Assembly (NCBI GenBank): GCA_027451785.1
Contig: DAIDIS010000005.1
Span: 1 to 10,162 of the forward strand
Origin: Acidimicrobiales bacterium
GTDB taxonomy: Bacteria > Actinomycetota > Acidimicrobiia > Acidimicrobiales > JAKAVM01
DNA length: 10,162 bases
Direction of reading: 5' to 3'
Under the pieces are notes generated by a model that was not told the DNA's origin, ran no database searches, and saw nothing but the letters and a program-made list of their open reading frames with translations. Position 1 is the first letter of the stretch. The number at the start of each line of letters is the position of its first letter. Position numbers and translations under genes: made by a program. Shown here piece after piece: positions 1-7,172 of this stretch.

Positions 1-1105
1 GGATGTCGAGACCTTCTTTTCGCCACCTGGCCTGCGAATCGAGTGCCTCGGAAATGACCCAATCGGTGAGCCGGTCGATAAGACCGGTCCTTTCGGCCAG
101 AGGAATGAAAACGCCCGGAGGAACCTGGCCGTGCTCGGGACTGTCCCAACGAAGGAGTGCTTCGACTGAAACTGGGCCTTGGCTTCTGCACGAAATTTGA
201 GGTTGGTAGGCAATCCACAGCTCACCCTTATCGGCGGCGAGCCTCAAGTGAGAGAGCATCTCAAGGTCCTGCGGACCCATTGCATTGTGGTCGCCGTTCC
301 ATTGGAGGTGAGCGGCTCCCTTGGCGATTGCCTGCCTGGAGCTGAGTGACGCCCTCCTTACCAACTCGGCAACGTCGGTCCCGTCCCAGGGGGAAATGGC
401 ACTGCCCACGAAAACTCTGAGCGACACCTCGACTCCGCTTACAAGGTAGCTTCCGGCTCCGATCACCTGAGACAGCAAAGCGGCCAATTCCTTGCACTCG
501 TTTGCCGCTTCATCCGGCCCTGACGCCTCGCTGTAGTTACCTGTCATCGGACCTATGACCACGATCTCGTCGCCTTCGACCCGCCCGATCAGCGACCCCG
601 GCGGTATTACCTGGCCAAGATCCTCTACTGCTCGACGAAGGAGCTCCGTACCTACCGCGTAGCCCATTGCCTCACGGGCATCGGCGAGACCTTCGAGCAT
701 TAGCGACGCCACGGCGTAGGGACGCCCCGTCAGAGCTGAGTTGACCATGTCAGCCAAGCCAAAGCCGTTCGGAAGCCCCGTATCGGAGTCCACAGTGCTT
801 TGTCTTCGGGCAGTTCGGGTTAAAAGAAGAGTCGACAGAGCCATTGACCCGGTTGCAAATATGGAGATCGCGCCTATGGCCGCCGCTTTGGCGAGGCTCC
901 CTTGCGAAGCGAGGGCAGCTAACGTACCGGCACCCGAAAGGGCGATTACAGCAATTACCGACCTTAGGCCCAAGAACAACCCGGCGAATACTTGGATGGG
1001 GATAAAGAACGCAAAGGCAGCGAGAGCAAAGGGTTCTGGTTCCATTGCCGCCACCAAGGTCGAGACAAGGCCGATCCAGACGAAAGCCAGAAGTTGGCCT
1101 CGCAC
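1..1105 (-). CDS. Membrane-anchored GGDEF-EAL domain protein (C-terminus beyond the window; 5' end frameshifted)
   Basis: Cyclic-di-GMP turnover or sensing protein at the membrane. The frame is open from the left edge up to a TGA at 1147-1145; the only early start is a GTG at 1105, with no convincing ribosome site, giving 368 visible residues. Numbered from that GTG: four hydrophobic segments (about 5-20, 26-46, 48-67, 75-95), then a GGDEF domain opening with DTGLPNG (108-114) and an EAL domain with YQPQ (300-303) and VEALLRW (314-320). The GGDEF signature is RVEGDEI (175-181), with Glu for the first Gly and Ile for Phe, so cyclase activity is doubtful. The EAL glutamate and the following Arg are intact, but most phosphodiesterase metal ligands lie beyond the edge. 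The true N-terminus is probably encoded out of frame upstream (1106-1442), adding two more membrane helices. Domain assignment is firm; enzymatic activity is inference. Confidence 0.85.
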   Translation of the reverse strand, partial: MRGQLLAFVWIGLVSTLVAAMEPEPFALAAFAFFIPIQVFAGLFLGLRSVIAVIALSGAGTLAALASQGSLAKAAAIGAISIFATGSMALSTLLLTRTARRQSTVDSDTGLPNGFGLADMVNSALTGRPYAVASLMLEGLADAREAMGYAVGTELLRRAVEDLGQVIPPGSLIGRVEGDEIVVIGPMTGNYSEASGPDEAANECKELAALLSQVIGAGSYLVSGVEVSLRVFVGSAISPWDGTDVAELVRRASLSSRQAIAKGAAHLQWNGDHNAMGPQDLEMLSHLRLAADKGELWIAYQPQISCRSQGPVSVEALLRWDSPEHGQVPPGVFIPLAERTGLIDRLTDWVISEALDSQARWRKEGLDI

Positions 1106-1442
1106 GGAATGACAAGGACTTCGAACGGAGAAGGACGAGCCAAGTCAAGGCTGCCACTAGGGTCACGCCCAAGCCGATTTCGCGGTGGCCTCCATTCCGC
1201 CCGATTGAAATGAGGGGCCAGAAAACAACGGCGAGGGCAAAAATGACCCTCACGATGGACAACGGACTCATCAACTCCAAGGGCGCCCCAAGGGCAAACC
1301 ACGAACGAGTCTTCGGGAACATGCGATTTTGGATGCGAGCATCGCCTTCAAGCCGAAGGCTCGTTACGGAGTCGGCTTCGGTCTGTGCCTTTCCATTCCA
1401 CCCTCTCCAGGTGGAACTCGCGTTGAGGCTGGAACCCATCAT
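1106..1442 (-). pseudogene. 5' part of the GGDEF-EAL gene, one frame out of register
   Basis: From ATG 1442 this frame encodes MMGSSLNAS followed by a polar N-terminus and two clear transmembrane stretches (VRVIFALAVVFWPLIS and EIGLGVTLVAALTWLVLL). Past about 1105 it stays open to a TGA at 750 but becomes a Cys/Arg/Pro-rich, non-membrane sequence with no family character. The neighbouring frame takes up hydrophobic, then GGDEF-like, sequence at the same point. The simplest reading is one gene with a net +1 frameshift (one extra base) at about 1101-1144, reconstituting a six-helix membrane anchor. It could be a sequencing error, a true inactivation or, less likely, programmed frameshifting. 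The ATG lies 33 bases after the hydrolase stop, so both genes probably share a transcript. An alternative start is ATG 1322. Confidence 0.6.
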
Positions 1443-1475
1443 CAGATTGTCGGTAGTAGGCGCTGTTGGCTGTAG

Positions 1476-2330
1476 CTAGGCGAAGGCCTCCGAGAGAAAT
1501 TCCCTTATAGCGGTCCAGGAGTCTCCGGATGGGTTGAGCATGTCAAGGTGGCCACTTCCCATGACTCTTATCAACCTGCAGCTGTCCCCCGAAGCCTCTG
1601 CACCGGCGGCGTATTTCTCGCTCATCGAGATTGGGACCACCGAGTCATTGGTGCCATGTACGAGGAGCTTGGATGTCCCGTCCGGAAGGAGGTCCAGCGG
1701 TGAGGCTTGCCTGTACCTCAGAGGGACTTGGCTGGTGTCCCCGCCAAGGAATTTGGACACAGCCCCATTCCCAAGGTTCGATCTCGCCGCCTCCGACAGG
1801 TCGGAAAGGCCTGCGAGGGAGATGGTGGCAATCGGGCGTATCACGGGACCGGAGCCGGGAGCCGAAGGAGGTAACCGGTGCCTGGCACCAGTCCACAGGG
1901 CCAGTTGGCCGCCAGCGGAATGGCCCATCACGGCGATTTTCGATGGATCAGCTTCGGGGAGTTGCGTCAGGTGATCGACTGCGCGTGCAACGTCGCTTAA
2001 TGTGCCGGGCCAACCACCTCCGCCACCCATAGTCCCAAGACGCCTGTACTCGACGTTCCAAGCTGCCCAACCCTCGGCACAGATTGCAGAGCAAAGAAGT
2101 TGCATGAGCTTCTTCGTATAGACCGCTTTCCAGTAGCCGCCGTGGAGCAAGACGACGACAGGAAGCTTGCGATCGGACCTTCCCGACATTTCGAACGCAG
2201 GCAGCCAGAGGTCTGCGGTCTGGGATCGAGCGCTTCCGTACTTGACTTTCCTATCTGGCATATTGGTGGCAGTTCGGTTGATTCCAGCGGGTACTTGAAC
2301 CCCGATCGGACGGTAAGATTTCTGCCTCAT
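1476..2330 (-). CDS. Alpha/beta hydrolase (BD-FAE / kynurenine formamidase-like esterase)
   Basis: Predicted soluble serine hydrolase of 284 residues with no signal peptide or membrane segment. Visible motifs: HGGYW (63-67), the oxyanion-hole motif of the HGG(Y/x)W formamidase/carboxylesterase group; the nucleophile elbow GHSAGG (136-141) with Ser138; Asp229 in HGTNDSVVP; and His261 in GSGHLDML. The Ser-Asp-His triad is therefore complete and in order. HGGYW followed by a lid region (LGTMGGGGGWPG) recalls kynurenine formamidases and BD-FAE feruloyl-esterase-like proteins, but the substrate cannot be read from sequence. The first 25 residues are not typical, and Met24 (MPDRK, codon at 2261) is a possible alternative start. 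Neither start has a strong ribosome site. It is first in a minus-strand pair with the GGDEF-EAL gene and is divergent from rho. Confidence 0.85.
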   Translation of the reverse strand: MRQKSYRPIGVQVPAGINRTATNMPDRKVKYGSARSQTADLWLPAFEMSGRSDRKLPVVVLLHGGYWKAVYTKKLMQLLCSAICAEGWAAWNVEYRRLGTMGGGGGWPGTLSDVARAVDHLTQLPEADPSKIAVMGHSAGGQLALWTGARHRLPPSAPGSGPVIRPIATISLAGLSDLSEAARSNLGNGAVSKFLGGDTSQVPLRYRQASPLDLLPDGTSKLLVHGTNDSVVPISMSEKYAAGAEASGDSCRLIRVMGSGHLDMLNPSGDSWTAIREFLSEAFA

Positions 2331-2363
2331 GACGAACCAGGGGACTCCAGAATCGGGGGGTGG

Positions 2364-2392
2364 TTGCCGATGGCTTCAACGGGCGATAATAT
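2364..2392 (+). promoter_or_regulatory. Candidate sigma-70-type promoter upstream of rho
   Basis: TTGCCG (2364-2369) and TAATAT (2387-2392) are 17 bases apart, each matching four of six consensus positions. An overlapping GATAAT at 2385-2390 would give a 15-base spacer. It sits in the only AT-rich patch of the divergent region. The same patch reads TATTAT on the minus strand and could also serve the hydrolase, although no good -35 is seen for that direction. Confidence 0.3.
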
Positions 2393-2623
2393 CTGTATCG
2401 AGCGCCAGTGAGCTTGAGTCCCGGTTCTTCGGGGCACCCTGATCGTTTCGGCGCTTATCCCTCGCACGAGCAGATTGTTTGCTTCTTGCATGGGTTACTT
2501 CTGGAGGGGCATATCAGTTCCGCGATTCTTTAGGGTACGCCCGCCCGCCTGTTGCCACGGCGAGAGGCGTACCGATGGGCTAGCAGCCAATTTCTAGAGT
2601 CGACGGTTACTGCACGAGTAAGT

Positions 2624-2629
2624 GAGGTG
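2624..2629 (+). promoter_or_regulatory. Ribosome binding site that selects the rho ATG start
   Basis: GAGGTG ends four bases before ATG 2634. It overlaps the in-frame GTG at 2622, so it can serve only the ATG. This favours the 641-residue Rho beginning MGGEQQ over a form four residues longer. Confidence 0.6.
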
Positions 2630-2633
2630 CACA

Positions 2634-4559
2634 ATGGGCGGAGAGCAACAGCTCGAGCGCTCGATTTTGGAGCGCAAAGAGCGCGATGAACTCCAAGCAA
2701 TCGCAGCAGCGATGTCTTTAAAGCCGAAGTCGCGGGCACGCAAGGCTGACATAATCGACCAAATTCTATTAGCGAGTGGCGTATCCACCGACGTGGGACC
2801 ACCCAACGGTGACGGCCCGAATGGGAACGATCCCGCTGTGGAAAGTCCTGGGGCCGGCTCTGCGGCAAAGGTTACGAGGACCAGGAAGAAGCCTTCCGTC
2901 GCGGCCGACAGTTTGCGGGAGCAGGAATCCGTCTCGGAAGAGGCAGTTGGCGCGGTCGCCTCGATTTCTCGGGGTGGGCAGATTAAGGCAGCTCCGAGCG
3001 CTTCTTCGGATCTTGACGAAGAGGATGGCTTCTTTGGCAGTGACTCAGTCTCTCAGCCGAAGCTGGACCTGGTAGTCGGGGCGGGCACAGGAGGCGAGAG
3101 CATTTCCTCCACGAGGGCTATGGCATCAACGGGGAGCGGCGCTTCGGAGGCTACAGCCGTCAAAGCTGTCTCCAACGGGTCTTCCAACGGCGCAGGATCA
3201 GAGGGCCACGGCGGCGATACCGATACCATGCCCCGCCGTCAACGCGGCCAGCGCAATGGCTCCCAGGATGGCTCTAATGGAGCCAGACATTCCGAGAGAG
3301 CAGACGCACAGCCGGGTGAAGGAGCGAGCCGCCGTTCCCGCCGTAGGCGAGGAAGGGAGCGGGGTCCCGTTGGACGGGAACCTCAGTCCAGTGGAAACCA
3401 GGATGCGCAATACCAAGGAGAGATGGTTGAGGTAGAGGGCTATCTCGATATCAAGGACGAAGGTTACGGATTCCTCCGCACTCGCGGCTTCCTGGCCAGC
3501 TCTAATGACGTTTACGTTTCCGTAAGCCAAGTACGCAGGTTCGGCCTTCGTCGCGGTGACTTCATAACCGGCGCTTGTAGGCCCGCCGCCTCCAATGAAA
3601 AATACCCTGCACTTTTGAGGGTTGACTCGATATGCGGGATCACACCGGAGGAGGCACAGAACCGGCCCAAGTTCGAAGATCTGACACCGCTTTTCCCGGA
3701 TTCTCCACTGAGGTTGGAGCAAAAGGGCGACTCGGGGAACATGACGTCAAGGATTGTCGACTTGATCTCGCCTATCGGCAAGGGTCAGAGAGGCTTGATC
3801 GTGTCGCCGCCGAAGGCGGGCAAGACAAGCGTCTTGAAGCAGATCGCACAGTCGATCGAGTCCAACAACCCAGAAGTCGTGCTGATCGTCCTGCTCGTCG
3901 ACGAGCGCCCCGAGGAAGTAACCGACATGAGGCGTTCGGTGAAGGGCGAAGTGATCGCCTCCACATTCGATCGGCCGGCCGAAGAGCACGCAGCGGTTGC
4001 TGAGCTTGCGATCGAGAAGGCCCGTCGCCTCGTCGAGCTTGGTAAGGACGTAGTCATCGTTCTCGACGGCATCACTCGCCTCGCGAGGGCATACAACCTG
4101 GCCCTACCGGCCACCGGGCGAATAATGTCCGGCGGTGTTGACTCGGGCGCACTGTACCCGCCTAAGAAGTTTTTTGGTGCTGCTCGAAATATCGAGGAGG
4201 GTGGATCACTCACCATCTTGGCGACCGCGTTAGTCGAGACCGGCTCAAGGATGGACGAAGTGATCTTCGAAGAATTCAAGGGAACGGGCAACATGGAGCT
4301 GAGGCTCGATCGTCGCTTGGCCGAAAGGCGAATTTACCCGGCAATCGACGTGAACGCGAGTTCCACAAGGCACGAAGAGCTTTTGTTCGACCGGTCTCAG
4401 CTTCAGCAGGTGTGGAAGCTCAGGAGAGTCCTGAACGCGCTTGCCCAGGATGGTTCCAATGCAGCGGGCTTGGAGCTGTTGATCGACAAGATCAAGACGA
4501 CCGCTTCGAACGACGAGTTCTTGGCGGAGATCGCCAAGGGTCCGACGCCTTCGATCTAG
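2634..4559 (+). CDS. rho: Transcription termination factor Rho
   Basis: Hexameric RNA-dependent ATPase that terminates transcription; 641 residues from ATG 2634. Order: an N-terminal Rho_N helical domain (about 7-48, LERKERDELQAI onward); a low-complexity insertion (about 50-255) rich in Ser, Gly, Asn and Glu that ends in Arg-rich patches such as SRRSRRRRGRERG; an OB/cold-shock RNA-binding domain (about 263-318, with GYGFLR); then the ATPase core with Walker A SPPKAGKT (391-398), Walker B region VVIVLDGITRLARAYN (473-488), GGVDSGALYPPKKFFGAARN (500-519) and EEFKGTGNMELRLDRRLAERRIYPAIDVN (546-574). E. coli Rho is about 420 residues; the extra length is the insertion, a hallmark of actinobacterial Rho. 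The residue after the Walker B Asp is Gly, whereas the E. coli and mycobacterial proteins have Ser, as I recall. First gene of the rho-rpmE-prfA-prmC-tsaC cluster. Confidence 0.97.
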   Translation: MGGEQQLERSILERKERDELQAIAAAMSLKPKSRARKADIIDQILLASGVSTDVGPPNGDGPNGNDPAVESPGAGSAAKVTRTRKKPSVAADSLREQESVSEEAVGAVASISRGGQIKAAPSASSDLDEEDGFFGSDSVSQPKLDLVVGAGTGGESISSTRAMASTGSGASEATAVKAVSNGSSNGAGSEGHGGDTDTMPRRQRGQRNGSQDGSNGARHSERADAQPGEGASRRSRRRRGRERGPVGREPQSSGNQDAQYQGEMVEVEGYLDIKDEGYGFLRTRGFLASSNDVYVSVSQVRRFGLRRGDFITGACRPAASNEKYPALLRVDSICGITPEEAQNRPKFEDLTPLFPDSPLRLEQKGDSGNMTSRIVDLISPIGKGQRGLIVSPPKAGKTSVLKQIAQSIESNNPEVVLIVLLVDERPEEVTDMRRSVKGEVIASTFDRPAEEHAAVAELAIEKARRLVELGKDVVIVLDGITRLARAYNLALPATGRIMSGGVDSGALYPPKKFFGAARNIEEGGSLTILATALVETGSRMDEVIFEEFKGTGNMELRLDRRLAERRIYPAIDVNASSTRHEELLFDRSQLQQVWKLRRVLNALAQDGSNAAGLELLIDKIKTTASNDEFLAEIAKGPTPSI

Positions 4560-4600
4560 TTGAGCCGGGTCGCCGACAGCGGCCTGTGAGAGTCCCGAAA

Positions 4601-4627
4601 TTGAGTACCTGCCTGAAAGGCTATTAT
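4601..4627 (+). promoter_or_regulatory. Weak candidate promoter before rpmE
   Basis: TTGAGT (4601-4606) and TATTAT (4622-4627) are separated by 15 bases, shorter than usual. A start point six or seven bases downstream would fall next to the rpmE ATG and exclude its ribosome site GAGG (4629-4632), giving a nearly leaderless mRNA. Read-through from rho is at least as likely. The 78-base rho-rpmE gap shows no terminator hairpin. Confidence 0.2.
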
Positions 4628-4637
4628 TGAGGCTGCC

Positions 4638-4865
4638 ATGAAAACTGATATCCATCCGGAATACGTAAGGTCCGAAGTTCACTGTTCCTGCGGGAACAGC
4701 TTTATGACCCGCTCGGTGAAGACCGAGATCCGGGTCGAGCTTCGTAATGAGTGCCATCCCTTTTACTCCGGCAAGCAGAAGCTGGTCGACACCGGAGGAC
4801 GGGTTGAGCGCTTCCAACGCAGGTACGGCAGCCGCTCAAAGAAGAGTGCCAAGGCCGAGGCTTAG
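4638..4865 (+). CDS. rpmE: 50S ribosomal protein L31
   Basis: Small protein of the large ribosomal subunit near the central protuberance; 75 residues, the usual length for this family. Start ATG 4638 is preceded by GAGG at 4629-4632. Family features: N-terminal MKTDIHPEY, CSCGN (16-20), ECHPFYSGKQK (38-48), DTGGRVERFQRRYG, and a basic tail KKSAKAEA. It is the zinc-binding (C+) type, but the usual CxxCHPF pair reads RNECHPF: the first Cys is replaced by Arg36 (CGT, one transition from TGT). Cys16, Cys18 and Cys39 remain, so the zinc site is short of one ligand unless another residue substitutes. It sits between rho and prfA, the standard actinobacterial position. Confidence 0.95.
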   Translation: MKTDIHPEYVRSEVHCSCGNSFMTRSVKTEIRVELRNECHPFYSGKQKLVDTGGRVERFQRRYGSRSKKSAKAEA

Positions 4866-5068
4866 CTGCGGCGGCCGGCGTAGGCCGGATCACCCAACGG
4901 CCATTCACTGGTCACAATTTGAGCGTCCGGGGACCCGGGCGAATTTGCCCATCGGTTGGAGTTGATCGGTATCGGGTTTGTCGGAACCTGAGGCTGTACC
5001 TGTTGCTCCCGGTATTCGCATGCGCCAAGCGCAGCTGATTTTCGCGCCCACAGAAAGCTGGGAAGACA
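4866..5068 (+). other. Intergenic spacer between rpmE and prfA
   Basis: About 200 bases without a credible gene. It holds small GC-rich inverted repeats: GGCCGGCGTAGGCCGG just after rpmE, CCGGGGACCCGG (4928-4939), and GGGC/GCCC arms around GAATTT (4937-4950). None is followed by a T-run, so none is a convincing intrinsic terminator. A promoter for prfA may lie here, but I see no good -35/-10 pair. Confidence 0.4.
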
Positions 5069-6133
5069 TTGCTTGAAAGACTTGAGGGCCTCGAGGCGGA
5101 GTACCAGTCTGTCATGACTTCGCTCTCTGATCCCGAGGTCCATTCCGACCAGGATAAGTTGCGGAACCTTTCCAGGAGAATGAAGCACCTGGAGCCAATC
5201 GTGAAGGCTTATCAGGAGTACGCCGCAGCAGTCGACGACGCCAAGACGGCCAAGGAGATGATCACCGACGCGACCAGCGAGGAACGGGAGATTCTCAGGG
5301 CCGACCTTGAGGAGGCGGAGAACACGATAGAACGCCTTGAAGCCCAGCTGAAGATCCTGCTTTTGCCCAAGGACCCTAACGACGGGCGAAGAGTGATCGT
5401 CGAAATTCGAGGTGCCGAAGGCGGTGAAGAGGGAAACCTCTTTGCAAAGGATCTATATGAGATGTACGTCAGGTATTCCGACCGAATGGGATGGAAGGCG
5501 GATGTCCTCGGCTCAAACCCGTCACCAATGGGAGGGTACAACGAGATCACCTTCACGATTGACGGGGACGACGCTTGGTCCAAAATGAAATTCGAGGGTG
5601 GAACCCACCGAGTCCAGCGCGTACCCGCCACGGAGTCCCAAGGGCGCGTCCATACCTCTTCCGCCACCGTTCTGGTGCTCCCCGAGGCTGACCCGATCGA
5701 GGTGGCGATCGAAGACAAGGACTTGAAGATCGACGTTTACAGGTCGACGGGCCCAGGTGGGCAGTCGGTTAACACCACAGACTCCGCCGTGAGAATTACT
5801 CACCTGCCAACCGGCATTGTGGTCTCCATGCAGGACGAGAAGAGCCAAATTCAGAACCGAGCCAAGGCCATGCAGGTTCTCCGGGCAAGGTTGCTTCAGC
5901 ACGAGCAGGATCTTCAGGATGCCGAGATGTCGGTGCAAAGACGTTCTCAGGTCGGAAGTGGTGGCCGCTCGGAGAAGATCCGAACCTACAACTACAAGGA
6001 CAACCGGGTAACAGATCATAGGATCGGCCTGACGATTCACAAGCTCGACCGTGTTCTTATGGGGGAGCTGGACGAAGTGACTGATGCTCTTGCCGCCGAC
6101 ACCAAGAGCAAGCAGCTTTCTCAAGAGGCCTGA
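5069..6133 (+). CDS. prfA: Peptide chain release factor 1 (RF1)
   Basis: Recognises UAA and UAG stop codons and triggers peptide release on the ribosome; 354 residues, matching the family length (E. coli about 360). Visible order: N-terminal coiled-coil domain 1 (LERLEGLEAEYQSVMTSL onward, 2-100), the LLLPKDPND hinge (97-105), the core with RVPATESQGRVHTS (184-197) containing the PAT tripeptide that reads the stop codon, and the catalytic loop GPGGQSVNTTDSAVRITHLPTG with GGQ at 230-232. PAT rather than SPF marks RF1, not RF2. The start is a TTG: an in-frame TGA at 5036 leaves no ATG or GTG upstream, and GGGAAG at 5060-5065 is a fair ribosome site. The next gene, prmC, encodes the enzyme expected to methylate Gln232. 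Confidence 0.97.
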   Translation: MLERLEGLEAEYQSVMTSLSDPEVHSDQDKLRNLSRRMKHLEPIVKAYQEYAAAVDDAKTAKEMITDATSEEREILRADLEEAENTIERLEAQLKILLLPKDPNDGRRVIVEIRGAEGGEEGNLFAKDLYEMYVRYSDRMGWKADVLGSNPSPMGGYNEITFTIDGDDAWSKMKFEGGTHRVQRVPATESQGRVHTSSATVLVLPEADPIEVAIEDKDLKIDVYRSTGPGGQSVNTTDSAVRITHLPTGIVVSMQDEKSQIQNRAKAMQVLRARLLQHEQDLQDAEMSVQRRSQVGSGGRSEKIRTYNYKDNRVTDHRIGLTIHKLDRVLMGELDEVTDALAADTKSKQLSQEA

Positions 6134-6155
6134 GGCCAACCAACGCCGTCGAACG

Positions 6156-7172
6156 ATGAGCCTCTCAACAATCTCCTCAATCAGGGCTGAGCTGTCCGGG
6201 CGTCTTGAGGGGATAGTCCCCAACCCGGGGGTAGTGGCAAATTGGGTGATCGAAGAGGCGATGAGAAGGACAGGCGGCGGGGACGAAACCAAGGGTCTCG
6301 CTGCGGGAGCTGGTACTCTCCCGGGTTCTCCCGAACTTGTAGCTCAGGCAAGTGAGTTCGTGGATGAGATAATCGGGGGCGCCCCTGTTCAGTATGTTCT
6401 CGGTCATTGGTCGTTCAGGGAGCTCGACCTTTGGTGTGATTCGAGGGCATTAATCCCACGCCCCGAGACCGAGGTGGTCGTCGGCGAAGCCCTGAGTGAG
6501 CTCTCGCGAATTGCAGGCAGGAAATTCCCGCTCGGCGGTGGAACGGTCGGTAGGGCTGTGGAGAGCGATTGCGGGCCCGGGGAAAGGAAGCTCAAGGTAG
6601 TTGACCTGGGTACGGGCACGGGTGCAATCGCGCTGAGCATCGCAAAGGAGGGACCCCGTTCCATCCCTGTTCCTGTTGAACTGGAGATTTGGGCGACGGA
6701 TATCTCCGAAGAAGCAATTTCGTTAGCCGGGGAGAACCTGGAGAGAGTTACGCGATTGCAGCCACATGTACCGCCGGCGTGGAACGTGAGATTTGCGGTA
6801 GGGGACTGGTTTTCGGCCATTCTCCAAGCGGGGGAAACCGGCCCATTCGACCTTATTGTCTCCAATCCTCCTTATATCGCCAACGGTGATGTTGGCTGGG
6901 TCGATTCGTTAGTTCATCACTCGGAGCCTCGAATTGCCCTGTACTCGGGAGAAACCGGGCTTGAGTGTTTACGGTCGATCCTGGATGGCGCGGCCAAATG
7001 GCTGGCTCCAGAAGGTTCGCTCGTGATGGAGATAGGTTCGGACCAGGAATCGGATGCCTTGGAGTGCGCGCGACAAAAGGGATTTTCGGAGGCAATTGTG
7101 AAGAAGGACTTGGCTGGAAGACCGAGAGTTCTCATCGTAAGGGGTCGGATTGACGAGAATCATTCAGCTTGA
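6156..7172 (+). CDS. prmC: Release factor glutamine methyltransferase PrmC (HemK)
   Basis: SAM-dependent N5-methyltransferase acting on the glutamine of the release-factor GGQ motif. From ATG 6156 it has 338 residues, longer than the E. coli protein (about 277). Features: a helical N-terminal substrate-binding domain with GGAPVQYVLGHWSF (74-87), LIPRPETEVVV (99-109), SAM-binding motif I VVDLGTGTGAIALSIA (148-163), acidic ATDIS (180-184), and catalytic SNPPYIAN (236-243). Extra length comes from loops at about 40-60 and 119-145, the latter between RPETE and motif I. An upstream ATG (6084) would add 24 Pro/Arg-rich residues and overlap prfA by 50 bases; it does not fit the family, so I reject it. 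The gene begins 22 bases after prfA and overlaps tsaC by 23 bases. The ribosome site at 6156 is weak. Confidence 0.94.
   Translation: MSLSTISSIRAELSGRLEGIVPNPGVVANWVIEEAMRRTGGGDETKGLAAGAGTLPGSPELVAQASEFVDEIIGGAPVQYVLGHWSFRELDLWCDSRALIPRPETEVVVGEALSELSRIAGRKFPLGGGTVGRAVESDCGPGERKLKVVDLGTGTGAIALSIAKEGPRSIPVPVELEIWATDISEEAISLAGENLERVTRLQPHVPPAWNVRFAVGDWFSAILQAGETGPFDLIVSNPPYIANGDVGWVDSLVHHSEPRIALYSGETGLECLRSILDGAAKWLAPEGSLVMEIGSDQESDALECARQKGFSEAIVKKDLAGRPRVLIVRGRIDENHSA
7139..7144 (+). promoter_or_regulatory. Ribosome binding site for the tsaC TTG start, inside prmC
   Basis: AAGGGG lies within the last codons of prmC and ends five bases before TTG 7150. This spacing supports the TTG as the real start and implies coupled translation of the two genes. 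Confidence 0.6.

Larger units (their letters stand above)
2331..2633. other. Divergent intergenic region between the hydrolase and rho
   Basis: About 300 bases with no ORF of recognisable character on either strand. It must carry promoters for both the minus-strand hydrolase unit and rho. The only AT-rich patch resembling a -10 element is around 2385-2392. If rho starts there, its mRNA has a leader of roughly 240 bases. Long leaders upstream of rho are known in other bacteria in connection with Rho autoregulation; whether that applies here is inference. No terminator-like hairpin or known riboswitch was recognised. Confidence 0.5.

Noticed and set aside
741..1112. Plus-strand open frame of 123 codons opposite the GGDEF-EAL gene
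   Set aside because: No family features and a poor ribosome site; the minus strand carries clear GGDEF-EAL and membrane sequence.
964..1302. Third minus-strand frame with 112 codons in the membrane-anchor region
   Set aside because: Its translation has Trp/Arg/Ser-rich, non-membrane character. The two neighbouring frames together account for the gene.
4937..4950. GGGC/GCCC palindrome after rpmE as an intrinsic terminator
   Set aside because: The stem is short and no T-run follows.
6084..6155. Upstream ATG extension of prmC
   Set aside because: It overlaps the end of prfA by 50 bases and adds a Pro/Arg-rich stretch not typical of PrmC; ATG 6156 opens directly into family-like sequence.
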